This document shows positions 47,102-54,571 of a stretch of 64,000 bases of DNA, in pieces. The translations under genes were made by a program, and so were the position numbers. Position 1 is the stretch's first letter. Each line of letters starts with the position of its first letter. The stretch is taken from assembly GCF_014204935.1 (NCBI RefSeq), contig NZ_JACHMJ010000001.1, positions 3,472,001-3,536,000 of the forward strand, read 5' to 3'. The notes under the pieces were generated by a model, which saw only the letters and a list, made by a program, of their open reading frames with translations, did not search any database and was not told the DNA's origin. The stretch comes from Conyzicola lurida. GTDB taxonomy: Bacteria; Actinomycetota; Actinomycetes; Actinomycetales; Microbacteriaceae.

Positions 47102-47761
47102 ATGGTAGAGGCGGGATCCAAGCGACGTTTCCGCTGGTGGTGGATCGTTCTCGCGGCCCTCGTCGTGTTGCTCATCCCGGTCGCGGTAGTCGTCATCCCG
47201 ATCGTCACACACCAGGACCAGGGTCTCTCCGGCCAGGTGGCCCCGACCGACGACTGGCCCACCTCTGTGACCGCGACGGGAGATGACGGTCGCACCCGCT
47301 CGTTCGACGTGCTGTCGCCCGAACCCGGCGGCACGATCGACACGTCGGCGCTCGCCGAAGGCGACCGCATCGTGGTCAGCGGCACCGGGTACGACGGCTC
47401 GCGAGGCATCTACGTCGCGATCTGCAAGATCCCGGATGCCGCGGGCGACAAGCCCGGGCCGTGCATCGGCGGCGTGCCCGAGCAGGCCGCGGGCGAGGAG
47501 TCGACCGTCGGCGCCGTCGAGTACGCCCCCAGCAATTGGATCAACGACGACTGGGCCTGGAAACTGTTCGGCGCCCGCAGCTATGACGACATCGAGAGCG
47601 GCACCTTCACCGCGTACATCGAGGTCGGGCCTCCGGTGTCGGAGAGCCTCGACTGCACGGTCGACGAGTGCGGCATCTTCACCCGCAACGACCACACGGC
47701 GCTGACCGACCGCGCGCAAGACCTCTACGTGCCGGTCGCGTTCGCCCCGGTGGTTGAGTAG
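47102..47761 (+). CDS. Membrane-anchored extracytoplasmic protein, unknown
   Basis: 219 residues: basic N-terminus (MVEAGSKRRFRWWW), one TM segment (WIVLAALVVLLIPVAVVVIPIV), then an extracytoplasmic domain with four cysteines (VAICKIPD, GPCIGGV, LDCTVDE, DECGIFT) placed for two disulphides. The arrangement IVVSGTGYDGSRGIYVAICK resembles neocarzinostatin-like/Ig folds of actinobacterial exported proteins, but only loosely. Leaderless ATG. The TAG stop falls inside the 29-bp dispersed repeat. Confidence 0.8.
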   Translation: MVEAGSKRRFRWWWIVLAALVVLLIPVAVVVIPIVTHQDQGLSGQVAPTDDWPTSVTATGDDGRTRSFDVLSPEPGGTIDTSALAEGDRIVVSGTGYDGSRGIYVAICKIPDAAGDKPGPCIGGVPEQAAGEESTVGAVEYAPSNWINDDWAWKLFGARSYDDIESGTFTAYIEVGPPVSESLDCTVDECGIFTRNDHTALTDRAQDLYVPVAFAPVVE

Positions 47762-47786
47762 GCCGTCCACGGCCGTATCGAAACCC
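47758..47786. repeat. 29-bp dispersed repeat, copy 1
   Basis: GTAGGCCGTCCACGGCCGTA then TCGAAACCC; matches 52216-52244 at 27 of 29 bases. It contains the palindrome GGCCGTCCACGGCC and overlaps the stop codon of the 47102 gene. Confidence 0.75.
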
Positions 47787-47796
47787 TCTTCGAGAC

Positions 47797-47988
47797 CTAC
47801 GCCGCCAGCTCGGTCTCGGCCGCGCGCAGCCGCTCTTCGATGACGTCGACCGGCTCACCGAGGAGACCCGCGACCTGCTCGGTCGTGAAACCCGAGTAGT
47901 GGACGAGGTGGATCGACTGGCGGAGTTCGGGCGCCAGTGCCTCGAGAGCTTCCGCGGAGTGGTCGAGCTGGACGGTGGTGTTACGCAT
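47797..47988 (-). CDS. Sigma-70 region 4-like mini protein
   Basis: 63 residues: MRNTTVQLDHSAEALEALAP then LRQSIHLVHYSGFTTEQVAGLLG and VDVIEERLRAAETELAA. The second part reads like a sigma-70 region 4.2 HTH (compare 'LPxxxRxxxxLxYxxGxsxxEIAxxLGxsxxxVxxRLxRA'), but region 2 is absent and the upstream sequence is closed by stops and structured. It is either a stand-alone DNA-binding protein, a regulator acting on RNA polymerase, or the remnant of an ECF sigma gene. No Shine-Dalgarno is seen. The start at 47988 is the only ATG that gives a coherent protein. Confidence 0.65.
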   Translation of the reverse strand: MRNTTVQLDHSAEALEALAPELRQSIHLVHYSGFTTEQVAGLLGEPVDVIEERLRAAETELAA

Positions 47989-48310
47989 GGTGAAACAGAC
48001 TTTTCGATGAGACTTCGAGGAGAGCGACGCAACGGTGCGCGCCAGATTTCCTGCACAGTAATTGGACGACCGCGTTCGCGGTCGAGGTGTTCTTGTTGTG
48101 GTTCCGGCCTTGGATAAGGGCAGCGGAACAACGCTCGGAGAGCGTTGCGAGAGCGGTGATAACGCATCTCGCGATGACGGGCCGTGATAAAGGCTTCCGT
48201 GCTTTCTCAAACACTAGTACACACGTACGAGTGAATGCGAGCGCTCCTTGCGAACTGCCAGCCTGGAGAGGGCGAGGGTGGCGCGCGGATCGCCTCCGCG
48301 CGCCGCACCG
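47989..48310. other. 322-bp gene-free region with dense hairpins and an inverted repeat
   Basis: Visibly lower G+C than its surroundings. On the minus strand it is the leader of the 63-residue protein. It contains perfect hairpins CGACCGCG/CGCGGTCG (48067-48084), CAACGCTC/GAGCGTTG (48129-48147) and GCGAGA/TCTCGC (48147-48172), and an operator-like inverted repeat at 48212-48233. I see no convincing open frame; the two longest minus-strand readings have atypical codon use. It could hold a structured leader or small RNA. Confidence 0.55.
48212..48233. promoter_or_regulatory. Operator-like inverted repeat
   Basis: CACTAGTAC (48212-48220), ACAC, GTACGAGTG (48225-48233): 9-bp arms with one mismatch and a 4-bp spacer, similar in geometry to the TetR site at 19537. 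Far upstream of the mini protein gene and just downstream of the PadR gene; the regulator is unknown. Confidence 0.5.
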
Positions 48311-48934
48311 TCACCGCCCGAGGGTCTCCTCGACCCGGGCCCGCACCTCGGCGAGTCCCGCGGTCAGCGCGGCGACGGTCTCGTCGCTGAGCTGGCCGCC
48401 GGTGACCTGCTTGCGCAGCTTCGCCCGCATCTCGAGCCGGAACTCGTTGATCGCCACCTCGGCGTTCGCCAGCTGGTTGCGGTTCTCGACCTGCACCGGC
48501 TTGGCGTCGGCTCGGATCGTGCGGCCCGCGACCTTCGCCTCGGTGCGTGCCTCGCGCGCCGCGGAGGCGAGGTCGGCGCGCAGCGTCTTCATCGCCGAGT
48601 TGACCGACGACCTCACGTCGTCGGCCAGTCGCCTCACCGAGTCCGTGACGCCGTCTTCGATGCCGTCGAGCTCGCCAGCGCGTGCGAGGAGTTCTGCCCT
48701 GCCGGCATCCGTAATCGCATAGACGGTCTTGCGGCCGTCGGCGGCCTTCGACACCAGGCCGTCTTCTTCGAGCTTTGCGAGCCGCGGGTAGATCGTGCCG
48801 GCGCTCGGCACGTAGGTTCCGCCGAACCGCTCTTCGAGAGCCTGAATCACCTCGTACCCGTGCATGGGCGCATCGGCCAGCAGGCTCAGCAGGTAGAGGC
48901 GCAGGTGGCCGTGCGCGAAGACGGGGGGCGTCAC
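48311..48934 (-). CDS. PadR family transcriptional regulator
   Basis: 207 residues. Winged helix: HLRLYLLSLLADAPMHGYEVIQALEERFGGTYVPSAGTIYPRLAKLEEDGLVSK (positions about 9-62), the canonical PadR N-terminal domain with Tyr-rich recognition. The remaining 140 residues form an unusually long charged helical region (VRSSVNSAMKTLRADLASAAREARTEAKV), probably a coiled-coil dimer domain. The GTG overlaps the DUF4097 gene stop (GTGA, 48931-48934), so the regulator is second in the operon and senses its own transcript level. Two CGTTATATCGCG sites upstream of the operon are the likely operators. Confidence 0.94.
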   Translation of the reverse strand: MTPPVFAHGHLRLYLLSLLADAPMHGYEVIQALEERFGGTYVPSAGTIYPRLAKLEEDGLVSKAADGRKTVYAITDAGRAELLARAGELDGIEDGVTDSVRRLADDVRSSVNSAMKTLRADLASAAREARTEAKVAGRTIRADAKPVQVENRNQLANAEVAINEFRLEMRAKLRKQVTGGQLSDETVAALTAGLAEVRARVEETLGR

Positions 48935-49731
48935 GATGCCACCGAGTGCAGCACGCTGACGTTGCCCGAGACCGTGTTGGCCCGGAAGTCGAGCCAGTGC
49001 TTGTCGAGTTCGCCGAACTTGCCCGTGTACATGCCGTGCACGCCCTTCACCTCGTTGTCGTCGAGCTGGAGCTTGCCGCCCACCGTGTTGATGCGGTACT
49101 GCGCGGCGACCCCGGCGGCGAGACGCGTGGTCACGGCGCCGCTCACGGTGCTGATGCGCACCTCGTCGGGCACGCCGGTGATGTCGGTGAACACCTCGCC
49201 GCTGACCGAGTCGGCGGTGAGCGCGCTGATGTCGCCCGAAGCGGTGATGTCGCCGCTGACGGTGCGGGCGGCGATGCGCCCGGTGTGTCCGCTGACCGAG
49301 ATTTCACCGCTGACGCCGTTCAGCTGCAGCTTGCCGCTGAGTCCGTCGATCACCAGGTCGCCGCTGACGGTGGAGATCGTCGCGTCGGTGTTCAGGCCGG
49401 TGATGAGCGCGCTCGCGCTGACGACGCCGAAGGTCAGGGCGATGTCGCGCGGCACCATGATGCTCACGTCGGCCTTCGCCGTGCCGCGGAAGCTCGCGAA
49501 CACCTCGAGGAAGTTGTCCCAGTTGAGCTGGGGGTGGTCGATCTCGAGCGTGTCGCCGTCGATGCTCACCTTGAGTTCTTTGCCGCTCACCGAGTGGACC
49601 TCGACGCGCGCGCCCGGCTCGTCGTGTCCGACGATGTCGACCTTGCCGCCGATGAGGCTCACCTTGAGTCTGCGTACCGCTGCCACATCGATGACCTTCT
49701 CACCATCGATGAGCCATTTTTCCTGTGCCAT
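48931..49731 (-). CDS. DUF4097 beta-strand repeat protein
   Basis: 266 residues. The C-terminal two thirds are a beta-helix of short repeats with the TVSG/SVSG pattern (ISTVSGDLVIDGLSGKLQLNGVSGEISVSG, positions about 120-150, continuing ARTVSGDITASG, ADSVSGEVF, ISTVSGAVT, ANTVSGNVS). This is the DUF4097/putative adhesin fold, here without a signal peptide or TM, so intracellular. Frequently paired with PadR genes in actinobacteria. Start ATG 49731 with AGGAG 7 nt upstream; a GTG-type extension of eight codons is rejected. Confidence 0.93.
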   Translation of the reverse strand: MAQEKWLIDGEKVIDVAAVRRLKVSLIGGKVDIVGHDEPGARVEVHSVSGKELKVSIDGDTLEIDHPQLNWDNFLEVFASFRGTAKADVSIMVPRDIALTFGVVSASALITGLNTDATISTVSGDLVIDGLSGKLQLNGVSGEISVSGHTGRIAARTVSGDITASGDISALTADSVSGEVFTDITGVPDEVRISTVSGAVTTRLAAGVAAQYRINTVGGKLQLDDNEVKGVHGMYTGKFGELDKHWLDFRANTVSGNVSVLHSVAS

Positions 49732-49756
49732 GGGGCTCTCCTTGTGTTTTCTCACT

Positions 49757-49795
49757 CGCGTTATATCGCGTTGTTGAAAGTCACGTTATATCGCG
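49757..49795. promoter_or_regulatory. Two CGTTATATCGCG sites, probable PadR operators
   Basis: Copies at 49759-49770 and 49784-49795, 25 bp apart, that is on nearly the same face of the helix. The first is part of a CGCGTTATATCGCG near-palindrome (49757-49770). They contain minus-strand GATATAAC, a credible -10, about 30-60 bp before the DUF4097 start, so binding should repress the operon. Confidence 0.65.
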
Positions 49796-49832
49796 AGTTG
49801 CCGGCGAGCAAGGGGGTAGTGCGAATTCCCAG

Positions 49833-49863
49833 TTGACCTTGACGCAGCGTCAACCTCTAGCGT
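49833..49863 (+). promoter_or_regulatory. MerR-type promoter with 19-bp spacer
   Basis: -35 TTGACC (49833-49838), 19-bp spacer containing the palindrome TTGACGCAGCGTCAA (49839-49853), -10 TAGCGT (49858-49863). The over-long spacer holding a palindrome is the hallmark of MerR-activated promoters. Confidence 0.75.
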
Positions 49864-49888
49864 GAATCGCGAGGAAAGGAGGCGCCCG

Positions 49889-50650
49889 ATGGACTGGTCC
49901 ATCCACGACATCGCCCGGATGGCGGGCACCACGAGCCGCACGCTGCGGCACTACGGCGATGTCGGGCTGCTCCAGCCCACCCGTGTCGGCGCCAACGGCT
50001 ACCGCTACTACGACGCGGGCGCGCTCGTGCGGTTGCAGCGCATCCTGCTGCTGCGGCAGCTCGGGCTCGGGCTGCCGGCCATCGCCGACGTGCTCGCCGG
50101 ACACCGCGACGACGCCGCAGCGCTCGCCGTGCACCTCGACGGGCTGCGGGCCGAGCGACGGCGGCTCGACGACCAGATCGCGAGCGTGAGGTACACGATC
50201 GCGACGATAGAGAAAGGAGAACACCCCATGGCCGACAGCATGTTGAACGGTTTCGACCACACCGCGTACCGCGAGGAGGTCGAGTCCCGCTGGGGAGCCG
50301 ACGCCTATACGGCGGGCGACGACTGGTGGAGCGCGAAGACGGCCGACGAGAAAGCCGCCTTCCAGAGAGAGCAGGCGGCTCTCGCCGCAGACTGGGCGGA
50401 TGCCGCGGCCGGCGCCCCGGATCCCTCGGGCGACGCGGCTCAGGCCCTGGCGCGCAGACAGTACGAGTGGCTGGCGGGTATCCCGGGCACCCCCGGCTAC
50501 CCGGACGGTCCGACCCCGGAATACTTCGCCGGGCTCGGCGAGCTCTACGCGGCCGACGAGCGGTACGCCGCGAACTACGGCGGGCGCGCCGGCGCCGAAT
50601 TCGTGCGCGACGCCATGGCGGTCTTCGCCTCTCGGCAGCTCGGCGCCTAG
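49889..50650 (+). CDS. MerR family activator with TipAS-like effector domain
   Basis: 253 residues. MerR HTH: WSIHDIARMAGTTSRTLRHYGDVGLLQPTRVGANGYRYYD (positions 3-42), the long linker helix, then a TipAS-type antibiotic-binding domain (NGFDHTAYREEVESRWGADAY; ERYAANYGGRAGAEFVRDAMAVF). TipAL-like proteins activate transcription upon binding cationic or thiopeptide antibiotics. The start ATG 49889 with AAGGAGG at 7 nt is clear. It is autoregulated through the MerR-type promoter directly upstream. The antibiotic or xenobiotic ligand is unknown. Confidence 0.94.
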   Translation: MDWSIHDIARMAGTTSRTLRHYGDVGLLQPTRVGANGYRYYDAGALVRLQRILLLRQLGLGLPAIADVLAGHRDDAAALAVHLDGLRAERRRLDDQIASVRYTIATIEKGEHPMADSMLNGFDHTAYREEVESRWGADAYTAGDDWWSAKTADEKAAFQREQAALAADWADAAAGAPDPSGDAAQALARRQYEWLAGIPGTPGYPDGPTPEYFAGLGELYAADERYAANYGGRAGAEFVRDAMAVFASRQLGA

Positions 50651-50716
50651 TCATCCCTTTGGCTGATTCTGGGGAAAACCGGCGATTCTGCTCAGGATCC
50701 GTGGTTACCCTGCCAT

Positions 50717-52198
50717 GTGACCAATCGCCCGAGCTCCTACGACGACTTCCCACTGCCGGTGGATCCGTCGCTCGCCGGCGGGTCCGCCGCGGGTGGTCTG
50801 CCGCCCCAACCGCCCGAGCCCCCGGCACCGACACGGCCCCGTAAAAAGCGCCGCCGCGTCATCCGCTGGGTCGTTCTCGGAGTCGTCGTCGCGCTGATCG
50901 CCTCCGGCGGCTACGTGTTCTACAACTACCAGCGGTTCGTCGGCGGGGTGACCCGCGTCGACGCGATCGAGGAATCGACCACCGAGGACTTCGACGGCAC
51001 GGCCCAGAACATCCTGCTGGTCGGCGACGACCACCGGCCCGACGGCGCCACCGACGCCGACCTGGCGAAGCTCGGCACCGAGGCCGACGGCGGCGGGGTC
51101 AACACCGACTCGCTCATGGTGCTGCACCTGCCCGCCGACGGAAGCTCGGCCACGATCGTCTCGATTCCGCGCGACTCGTACGTCGACGTCCCGGGCTACG
51201 GCAAGAACAAGATCAACTCGGCCTTCTCGCTGGGTGGCGGCAACGACGACCCGGTCGGCGGTGCGCGCCTGCTGATCCAGACGGTGCAGAACCTCACCGG
51301 CCTCACGATCGACCACTACGTGCGCGTCTCGCTGCTCGGTTTCTACAACATCGCCGACGCGCTCGGGCCGATCGACGTCTGTCTGATCAACCCGGTCAAC
51401 GACCCGTACTCGACGCTCAACCTGCCGGCCGGCGTCTCGACGCTCAACGCGCAGCAGGCACTCGCCTTCGTGCGGCAGCGCCACGGACTCACCAACGGCG
51501 ACCTCGACCGTACGGTGCGACAGCAGTACTTCCTCACGGTGGAGGCGCGCAAGATGCTGTCGGCCGGGACGCTGCTCAACCCGTTCAAGCTCGGCAACGT
51601 GCTCGACGCGGTGAGCTCGTCGATCGAGACGGATTCCTCACTCAACTTCATCGACCTCGCGACGCAGATGCGCGGGCTCAGCGCCGACAACATCACCTCG
51701 GCCACCATCCCGATCCTCGGTACGCCGACCATCCGGGTCAACGGCAGCGACCTCTCTATCGTCGAGGTCGACACCGCGTCGATGCCCGCGTTCATCGACG
51801 GGCTGGTCGGAGGCCCGACCGCGTACGAGAGCGCCGTCGCCTCCGCACCCGGCGAGGTCACCGTCACGGTGCTCAACGGCGGGGCCGCTGACGGAGCAGC
51901 TGCCGCCGCGACCGAGACCCTCGTGAGCCTCGGCTTCGTCGGCGGGACTCCCGGGTCGACGACCCCGACCGCGACGACGACCGTGCAGTACCCGGCCGGG
52001 CAGGAAGCCCAGGCCAAGGCCGTTGCGGGCGTGCTCGCCGGTGCCGCGGTGGTCGAGTCGGCCGACGTCGCCGGTGTGACGGTGGTGCTGGGCGGCGACG
52101 GCATCGCACCCGCGGCCGTGGTCGAGGCTCCCGTGGCCGAGGTCCCGGTAGAGGAAGAGGCCGGCACGACCTACGCCGCGGGAGCCTGCATCAACTGA
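50717..52198 (+). CDS. LCP family glycopolymer transferase
   Basis: 493 residues. A Pro-rich cytoplasmic N-terminus and basic RPRKKRRRVIRW precede one TM (VVLGVVVALIASGGYVFY). The LCP domain has NILLVGDDHRP, NTDSLMVLHLP, SIPRDSYVDVPGYGKNKINSAFS and LAFVRQRHGLTNGDLDRTVRQQ, all catalytic Arg/Asp positions. It then carries a LytR C-terminal domain (EVTVTVLNGGAADGAAAAATETLVSLGF...). It transfers teichoic or other cell-wall glycopolymers from lipid carriers to peptidoglycan. GTG start with TACCCT (50706-50711) 5 nt upstream. Confidence 0.95.
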   Translation: MTNRPSSYDDFPLPVDPSLAGGSAAGGLPPQPPEPPAPTRPRKKRRRVIRWVVLGVVVALIASGGYVFYNYQRFVGGVTRVDAIEESTTEDFDGTAQNILLVGDDHRPDGATDADLAKLGTEADGGGVNTDSLMVLHLPADGSSATIVSIPRDSYVDVPGYGKNKINSAFSLGGGNDDPVGGARLLIQTVQNLTGLTIDHYVRVSLLGFYNIADALGPIDVCLINPVNDPYSTLNLPAGVSTLNAQQALAFVRQRHGLTNGDLDRTVRQQYFLTVEARKMLSAGTLLNPFKLGNVLDAVSSSIETDSSLNFIDLATQMRGLSADNITSATIPILGTPTIRVNGSDLSIVEVDTASMPAFIDGLVGGPTAYESAVASAPGEVTVTVLNGGAADGAAAAATETLVSLGFVGGTPGSTTPTATTTVQYPAGQEAQAKAVAGVLAGAAVVESADVAGVTVVLGGDGIAPAAVVEAPVAEVPVEEEAGTTYAAGACIN

Positions 52199-52215
52199 TC
52201 GCGACCGGTGGCCCC

Positions 52216-52244
52216 GTAGGCCGCCCGCGGCCGTATCGAAACCC
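52216..52244. repeat. 29-bp dispersed repeat, copy 2
   Basis: 27 of 29 bases identical to 47758-47786. It is followed at 52248-52265 by a TTGAGCCCGTCGAAACCC half-copy of the other repeat family. Confidence 0.75.
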
Positions 52245-52293
52245 GGCGGGTTGAGCCCGTCGAAACCCAGGATGTCGACGGCTCCGACCCACC

Positions 52294-52404
52294 TCAGCGC
52301 TCGAGCGTCGGCACCGCCCGGTACCCGTCGCGCGCCGTCACGACCACGGTCGCGATGACCGACCACGCGACGAGCGAGGCGTAGGCCACGATGACGCCGG
52401 TCAT
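52294..52404 (-). CDS. 36-residue single-TM protein encoded behind YczE-like gene
   Basis: Reads MTGVIVAYASLVAWSVIATV then VVTARDGYRAVPTLER. Residues 4-22 form one TM helix followed by a short basic/polar tail. The ATG overlaps the YczE-like stop codon (ATGA, 52401-52404), the same coupling used by real gene pairs here, and no other gene occupies this space. Such small membrane proteins are often missed. Function unknown; a regulatory or stabilising partner of the YczE transporter is possible. Confidence 0.6.
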   Translation of the reverse strand: MTGVIVAYASLVAWSVIATVVVTARDGYRAVPTLER

Positions 52405-53078
52405 GAGAGCGCAGGTTTCGGGGTGTCGGGCGCTTCGACAAGCTCAGCGACCGGGGTTTCGACGGGCTCAACCCGCGTGGCGGCAGGGGTCGGCACGCGC
52501 AGCCAGGGCAGTGTCACCCCCACCATCGGTCCGATGAACAGGGCGAAGGCGAGCGTGCCGAGTCCCACGTTGCCGCCGAGCAGCCACCCGACGGTCAGTA
52601 CGGTCACCTCGATGGCGGTGCGCACCTTCCAGATCTTGAAGCCCCAGCGGTTGTGGATGCCGGTCATCAGGCCGTCGCGCGGTCCTGGCCCGAACCGGGC
52701 GCCGATGTAGAGGCCGCTCGCTATGGCCAGCAGGGCGAGCCCGCCGGCGAAGAGCAGCACCTGCTCGAAGACGTTGGCCGCCACGGGCAGCACGGCAAGC
52801 CCGAACTCGGCCGCCGGGCCGAGCAGCAGCACGTTCGCGACGGTGCCGATGCCCGGCTTCTGCCGGATCGGGATCCAGAGCAGCAGCACGAGCGCCCCGA
52901 TGATGTTGACCAACAGGCCGAACGGCAGCCCGGTCTGCTTGGCGACGCCCTGCGACAGCACCTCCCACGGCGGCACCCCGACGGCGCCGCGGATCATCAT
53001 CGAGAGGGCGAAGCCGTAGAAGAAGAGACCGACGAGAAGTTGGAGGATGCGGCGGGCCAATAAGGCGGACGTGTTCAT
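52401..53078 (-). CDS. YczE/YyaS/YitT-like membrane protein
   Basis: 225 residues, five hydrophobic segments (LLVGLFFYGFALSMMIRGAVGVPPWEVLSQG..., LLVNIIGALVLLLWIPIRQKPG, VFEQVLLFAGGLALLAIASGLYIG, VLTVGWLLGGNVGLGTLAFALFIGPMVGV; positions approximate). The loop FGPGPRDGLMTGIHNRWGFKIWKVRTAIEV carries the family pattern. Known in part as a target of MocR regulator YczR. The C-terminal 25 residues (RVEPVETPVAELVEAPDTPK) come from two in-frame copies of the dispersed repeat, so the tail may be recent. ATG 53078 chosen; a GTG-type extension of seven codons is less likely. Confidence 0.88.
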   Translation of the reverse strand: MNTSALLARRILQLLVGLFFYGFALSMMIRGAVGVPPWEVLSQGVAKQTGLPFGLLVNIIGALVLLLWIPIRQKPGIGTVANVLLLGPAAEFGLAVLPVAANVFEQVLLFAGGLALLAIASGLYIGARFGPGPRDGLMTGIHNRWGFKIWKVRTAIEVTVLTVGWLLGGNVGLGTLAFALFIGPMVGVTLPWLRVPTPAATRVEPVETPVAELVEAPDTPKPALS

Positions 53079-53086
53079 AAAGGCAA

Positions 53087-53125
53087 TCCAATTACTCAAT
53101 TGGACTTACGGCAAGATGCCAATTG
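53087..53125. promoter_or_regulatory. Probable MocR operator between yczE-like and mocR genes
   Basis: TCCAATT (53087-53093), ACTC, AATTGGA (53098-53104): perfect inverted repeat, followed by a third half-site CCAATTG at 53119-53125. It lies in a 62-bp gap between divergent starts (53078 and 53141), just before the TAAAGT -10 at 53129-53134. Confidence 0.75.
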
Positions 53126-53128
53126 ACG

Positions 53129-53134
53129 TAAAGT
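53129..53134 (+). promoter_or_regulatory. -10 element of the MocR gene
   Basis: TAAAGT ending 6 nt before GTG 53141, next to the third CCAATTG half-site. Confidence 0.6.
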
Positions 53135-53140
53135 GGCCCC

Positions 53141-54571
53141 GTGAATATTGTTTCCGCCCGCGCGTTGGACCTCATGCTCGACAGCTGGAGGGCCTCCGGC
53201 TCGACCCCCGCCTACGAGGCGCTGGCCGATCGCATCCGCCTGCTGATCCTCGACGGTCGCATCGCGCTCGGCGTGCGGCTGCCCGCCGAGCGCGATCTCG
53301 CCGCCCAGCTCGGCGTCAGCCGCACCACGGTCGCCGCCGCGTACGCGGAGCTGCGCGACCGCGACTACCTCACGAGCGTGCGCGGCTCCGGCAGTATTGC
53401 GCGGCAGCCGCACGGGGTGGCGGCACCGAACGAAGCGCCGAGCTCCGGCATCCTCGATTTCAGCAAGGCCAGCCTGCCCGCCCTGCAGCAGCTCGCCGAC
53501 GCGGCGGCGACCGCCGTCGAACAGCTGCCCGCCTACCTCGGCGGTACGGGCTTCGACCCGGTCGGCTTGCCCGTGCTGCGGCAGGCGCTCGCCGACCGGT
53601 ACACCTCGCGCGGTCTGCCGACCAGCCCCGATCAGATCATGGTCACCATCGGCGCCCAGCACGCGATCGCCCTGCTGGCGCGCACCCTGCTCGGCCGAGG
53701 AGACCGTGCGCTCGTCGAGGCGCCGAGCTACCCGCACGCCATCGACGCGCTCAAGGCCGCGGGCGCGCGACTCGTGCCGGTGTCGGTCACCACCCACGAC
53801 GGCTGGGACGAGGAGGCGCTCGAGCAGGCTTTCCAGCGCACGAGCCCGTCGCTCGGCTACCTCATGCCCGACTTCCACAACCCGACCGGTCGCAGCATGT
53901 CGGCCGCGCTGCGCGAGAAGACCCTGGCGCTCGCAGCCCGGCAGGGCACCACGCTGATCGCCGACGAGACGATCGGCGAACTCGGCATGGACGACGTCGA
54001 GCCGGTGTTGCCGTTCGCCGCCTACGGCGCGGTCGACACCCAGGCGATCCTCGTCGGTTCGGTCGGCAAGACGGTGTGGGGCGGCGTGCGCGTCGGCTGG
54101 ATCCGTGCCGAACGCTCCGTAATCCAGCGCCTGATCCGCGAGCGTGCGAGCGGCGACCTCGGAACGCCCGCGCTGGAACAGCTCATCGTGACGAACCTTC
54201 TGGGCGACTACGACTCGGTGCTCGAAACGCGGCGCCGACAGCTGCGCGCGGGCCGCCACACCCTCGCCCGCCTGCTCGCCGAGAAGATCCCCGAGTGGGA
54301 GATGCCGCACGTCGCGGGCGGGCTCACTGCGTGGGTGAACCTCGGCGCGCCGGTCAGCTCGCAGCTCACCCTCGCCGCGCGCAACGAGGGACTGCAGATC
54401 GCCGCCGGTCCGCGCTTCGGCATCGACGGCGCGTTCGAGCGTTTCCTGCGGATCCCGTTCTCCTACTCGGAAAGCGACACCGAGCGCGCGGTCGACGCGC
54501 TCGCCGTGGCCTGGCGCAACGTCGGCCGGCACTCGATCGCCGACACGGGCTGGCTCGCCGAGGTCGTCTGA
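53141..54571 (+). CDS. MocR-type PLP-dependent transcriptional regulator
   Basis: 476 residues: a GntR winged helix (SGSTPAYEALADRIRLLILDGRIALGVRLPAERDLAAQLGVSRTTVAAAYAELRDRDYL, residues about 16-77) fused to a fold-type I aminotransferase domain that binds pyridoxal phosphate. LVGSVGKTVWGGVRVGWI contains the PLP Lys region, and PDFHNPTGRSM and GGLTAWVNL the substrate contacts. By position and operator it is the YczR-like regulator of the adjacent YczE gene rather than PdxR; no pdxST genes are present. GTG start. Confidence 0.93.
   Translation: MNIVSARALDLMLDSWRASGSTPAYEALADRIRLLILDGRIALGVRLPAERDLAAQLGVSRTTVAAAYAELRDRDYLTSVRGSGSIARQPHGVAAPNEAPSSGILDFSKASLPALQQLADAAATAVEQLPAYLGGTGFDPVGLPVLRQALADRYTSRGLPTSPDQIMVTIGAQHAIALLARTLLGRGDRALVEAPSYPHAIDALKAAGARLVPVSVTTHDGWDEEALEQAFQRTSPSLGYLMPDFHNPTGRSMSAALREKTLALAARQGTTLIADETIGELGMDDVEPVLPFAAYGAVDTQAILVGSVGKTVWGGVRVGWIRAERSVIQRLIRERASGDLGTPALEQLIVTNLLGDYDSVLETRRRQLRAGRHTLARLLAEKIPEWEMPHVAGGLTAWVNLGAPVSSQLTLAARNEGLQIAAGPRFGIDGAFERFLRIPFSYSESDTERAVDALAVAWRNVGRHSIADTGWLAEVV

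Noticed and set aside
51000-52198. LCP gene as a simple transcriptional attenuator (LytR) regulator
   Set aside because: The LCP domain is a phosphotransferase; the 'LytR transcriptional regulator' label is historical.
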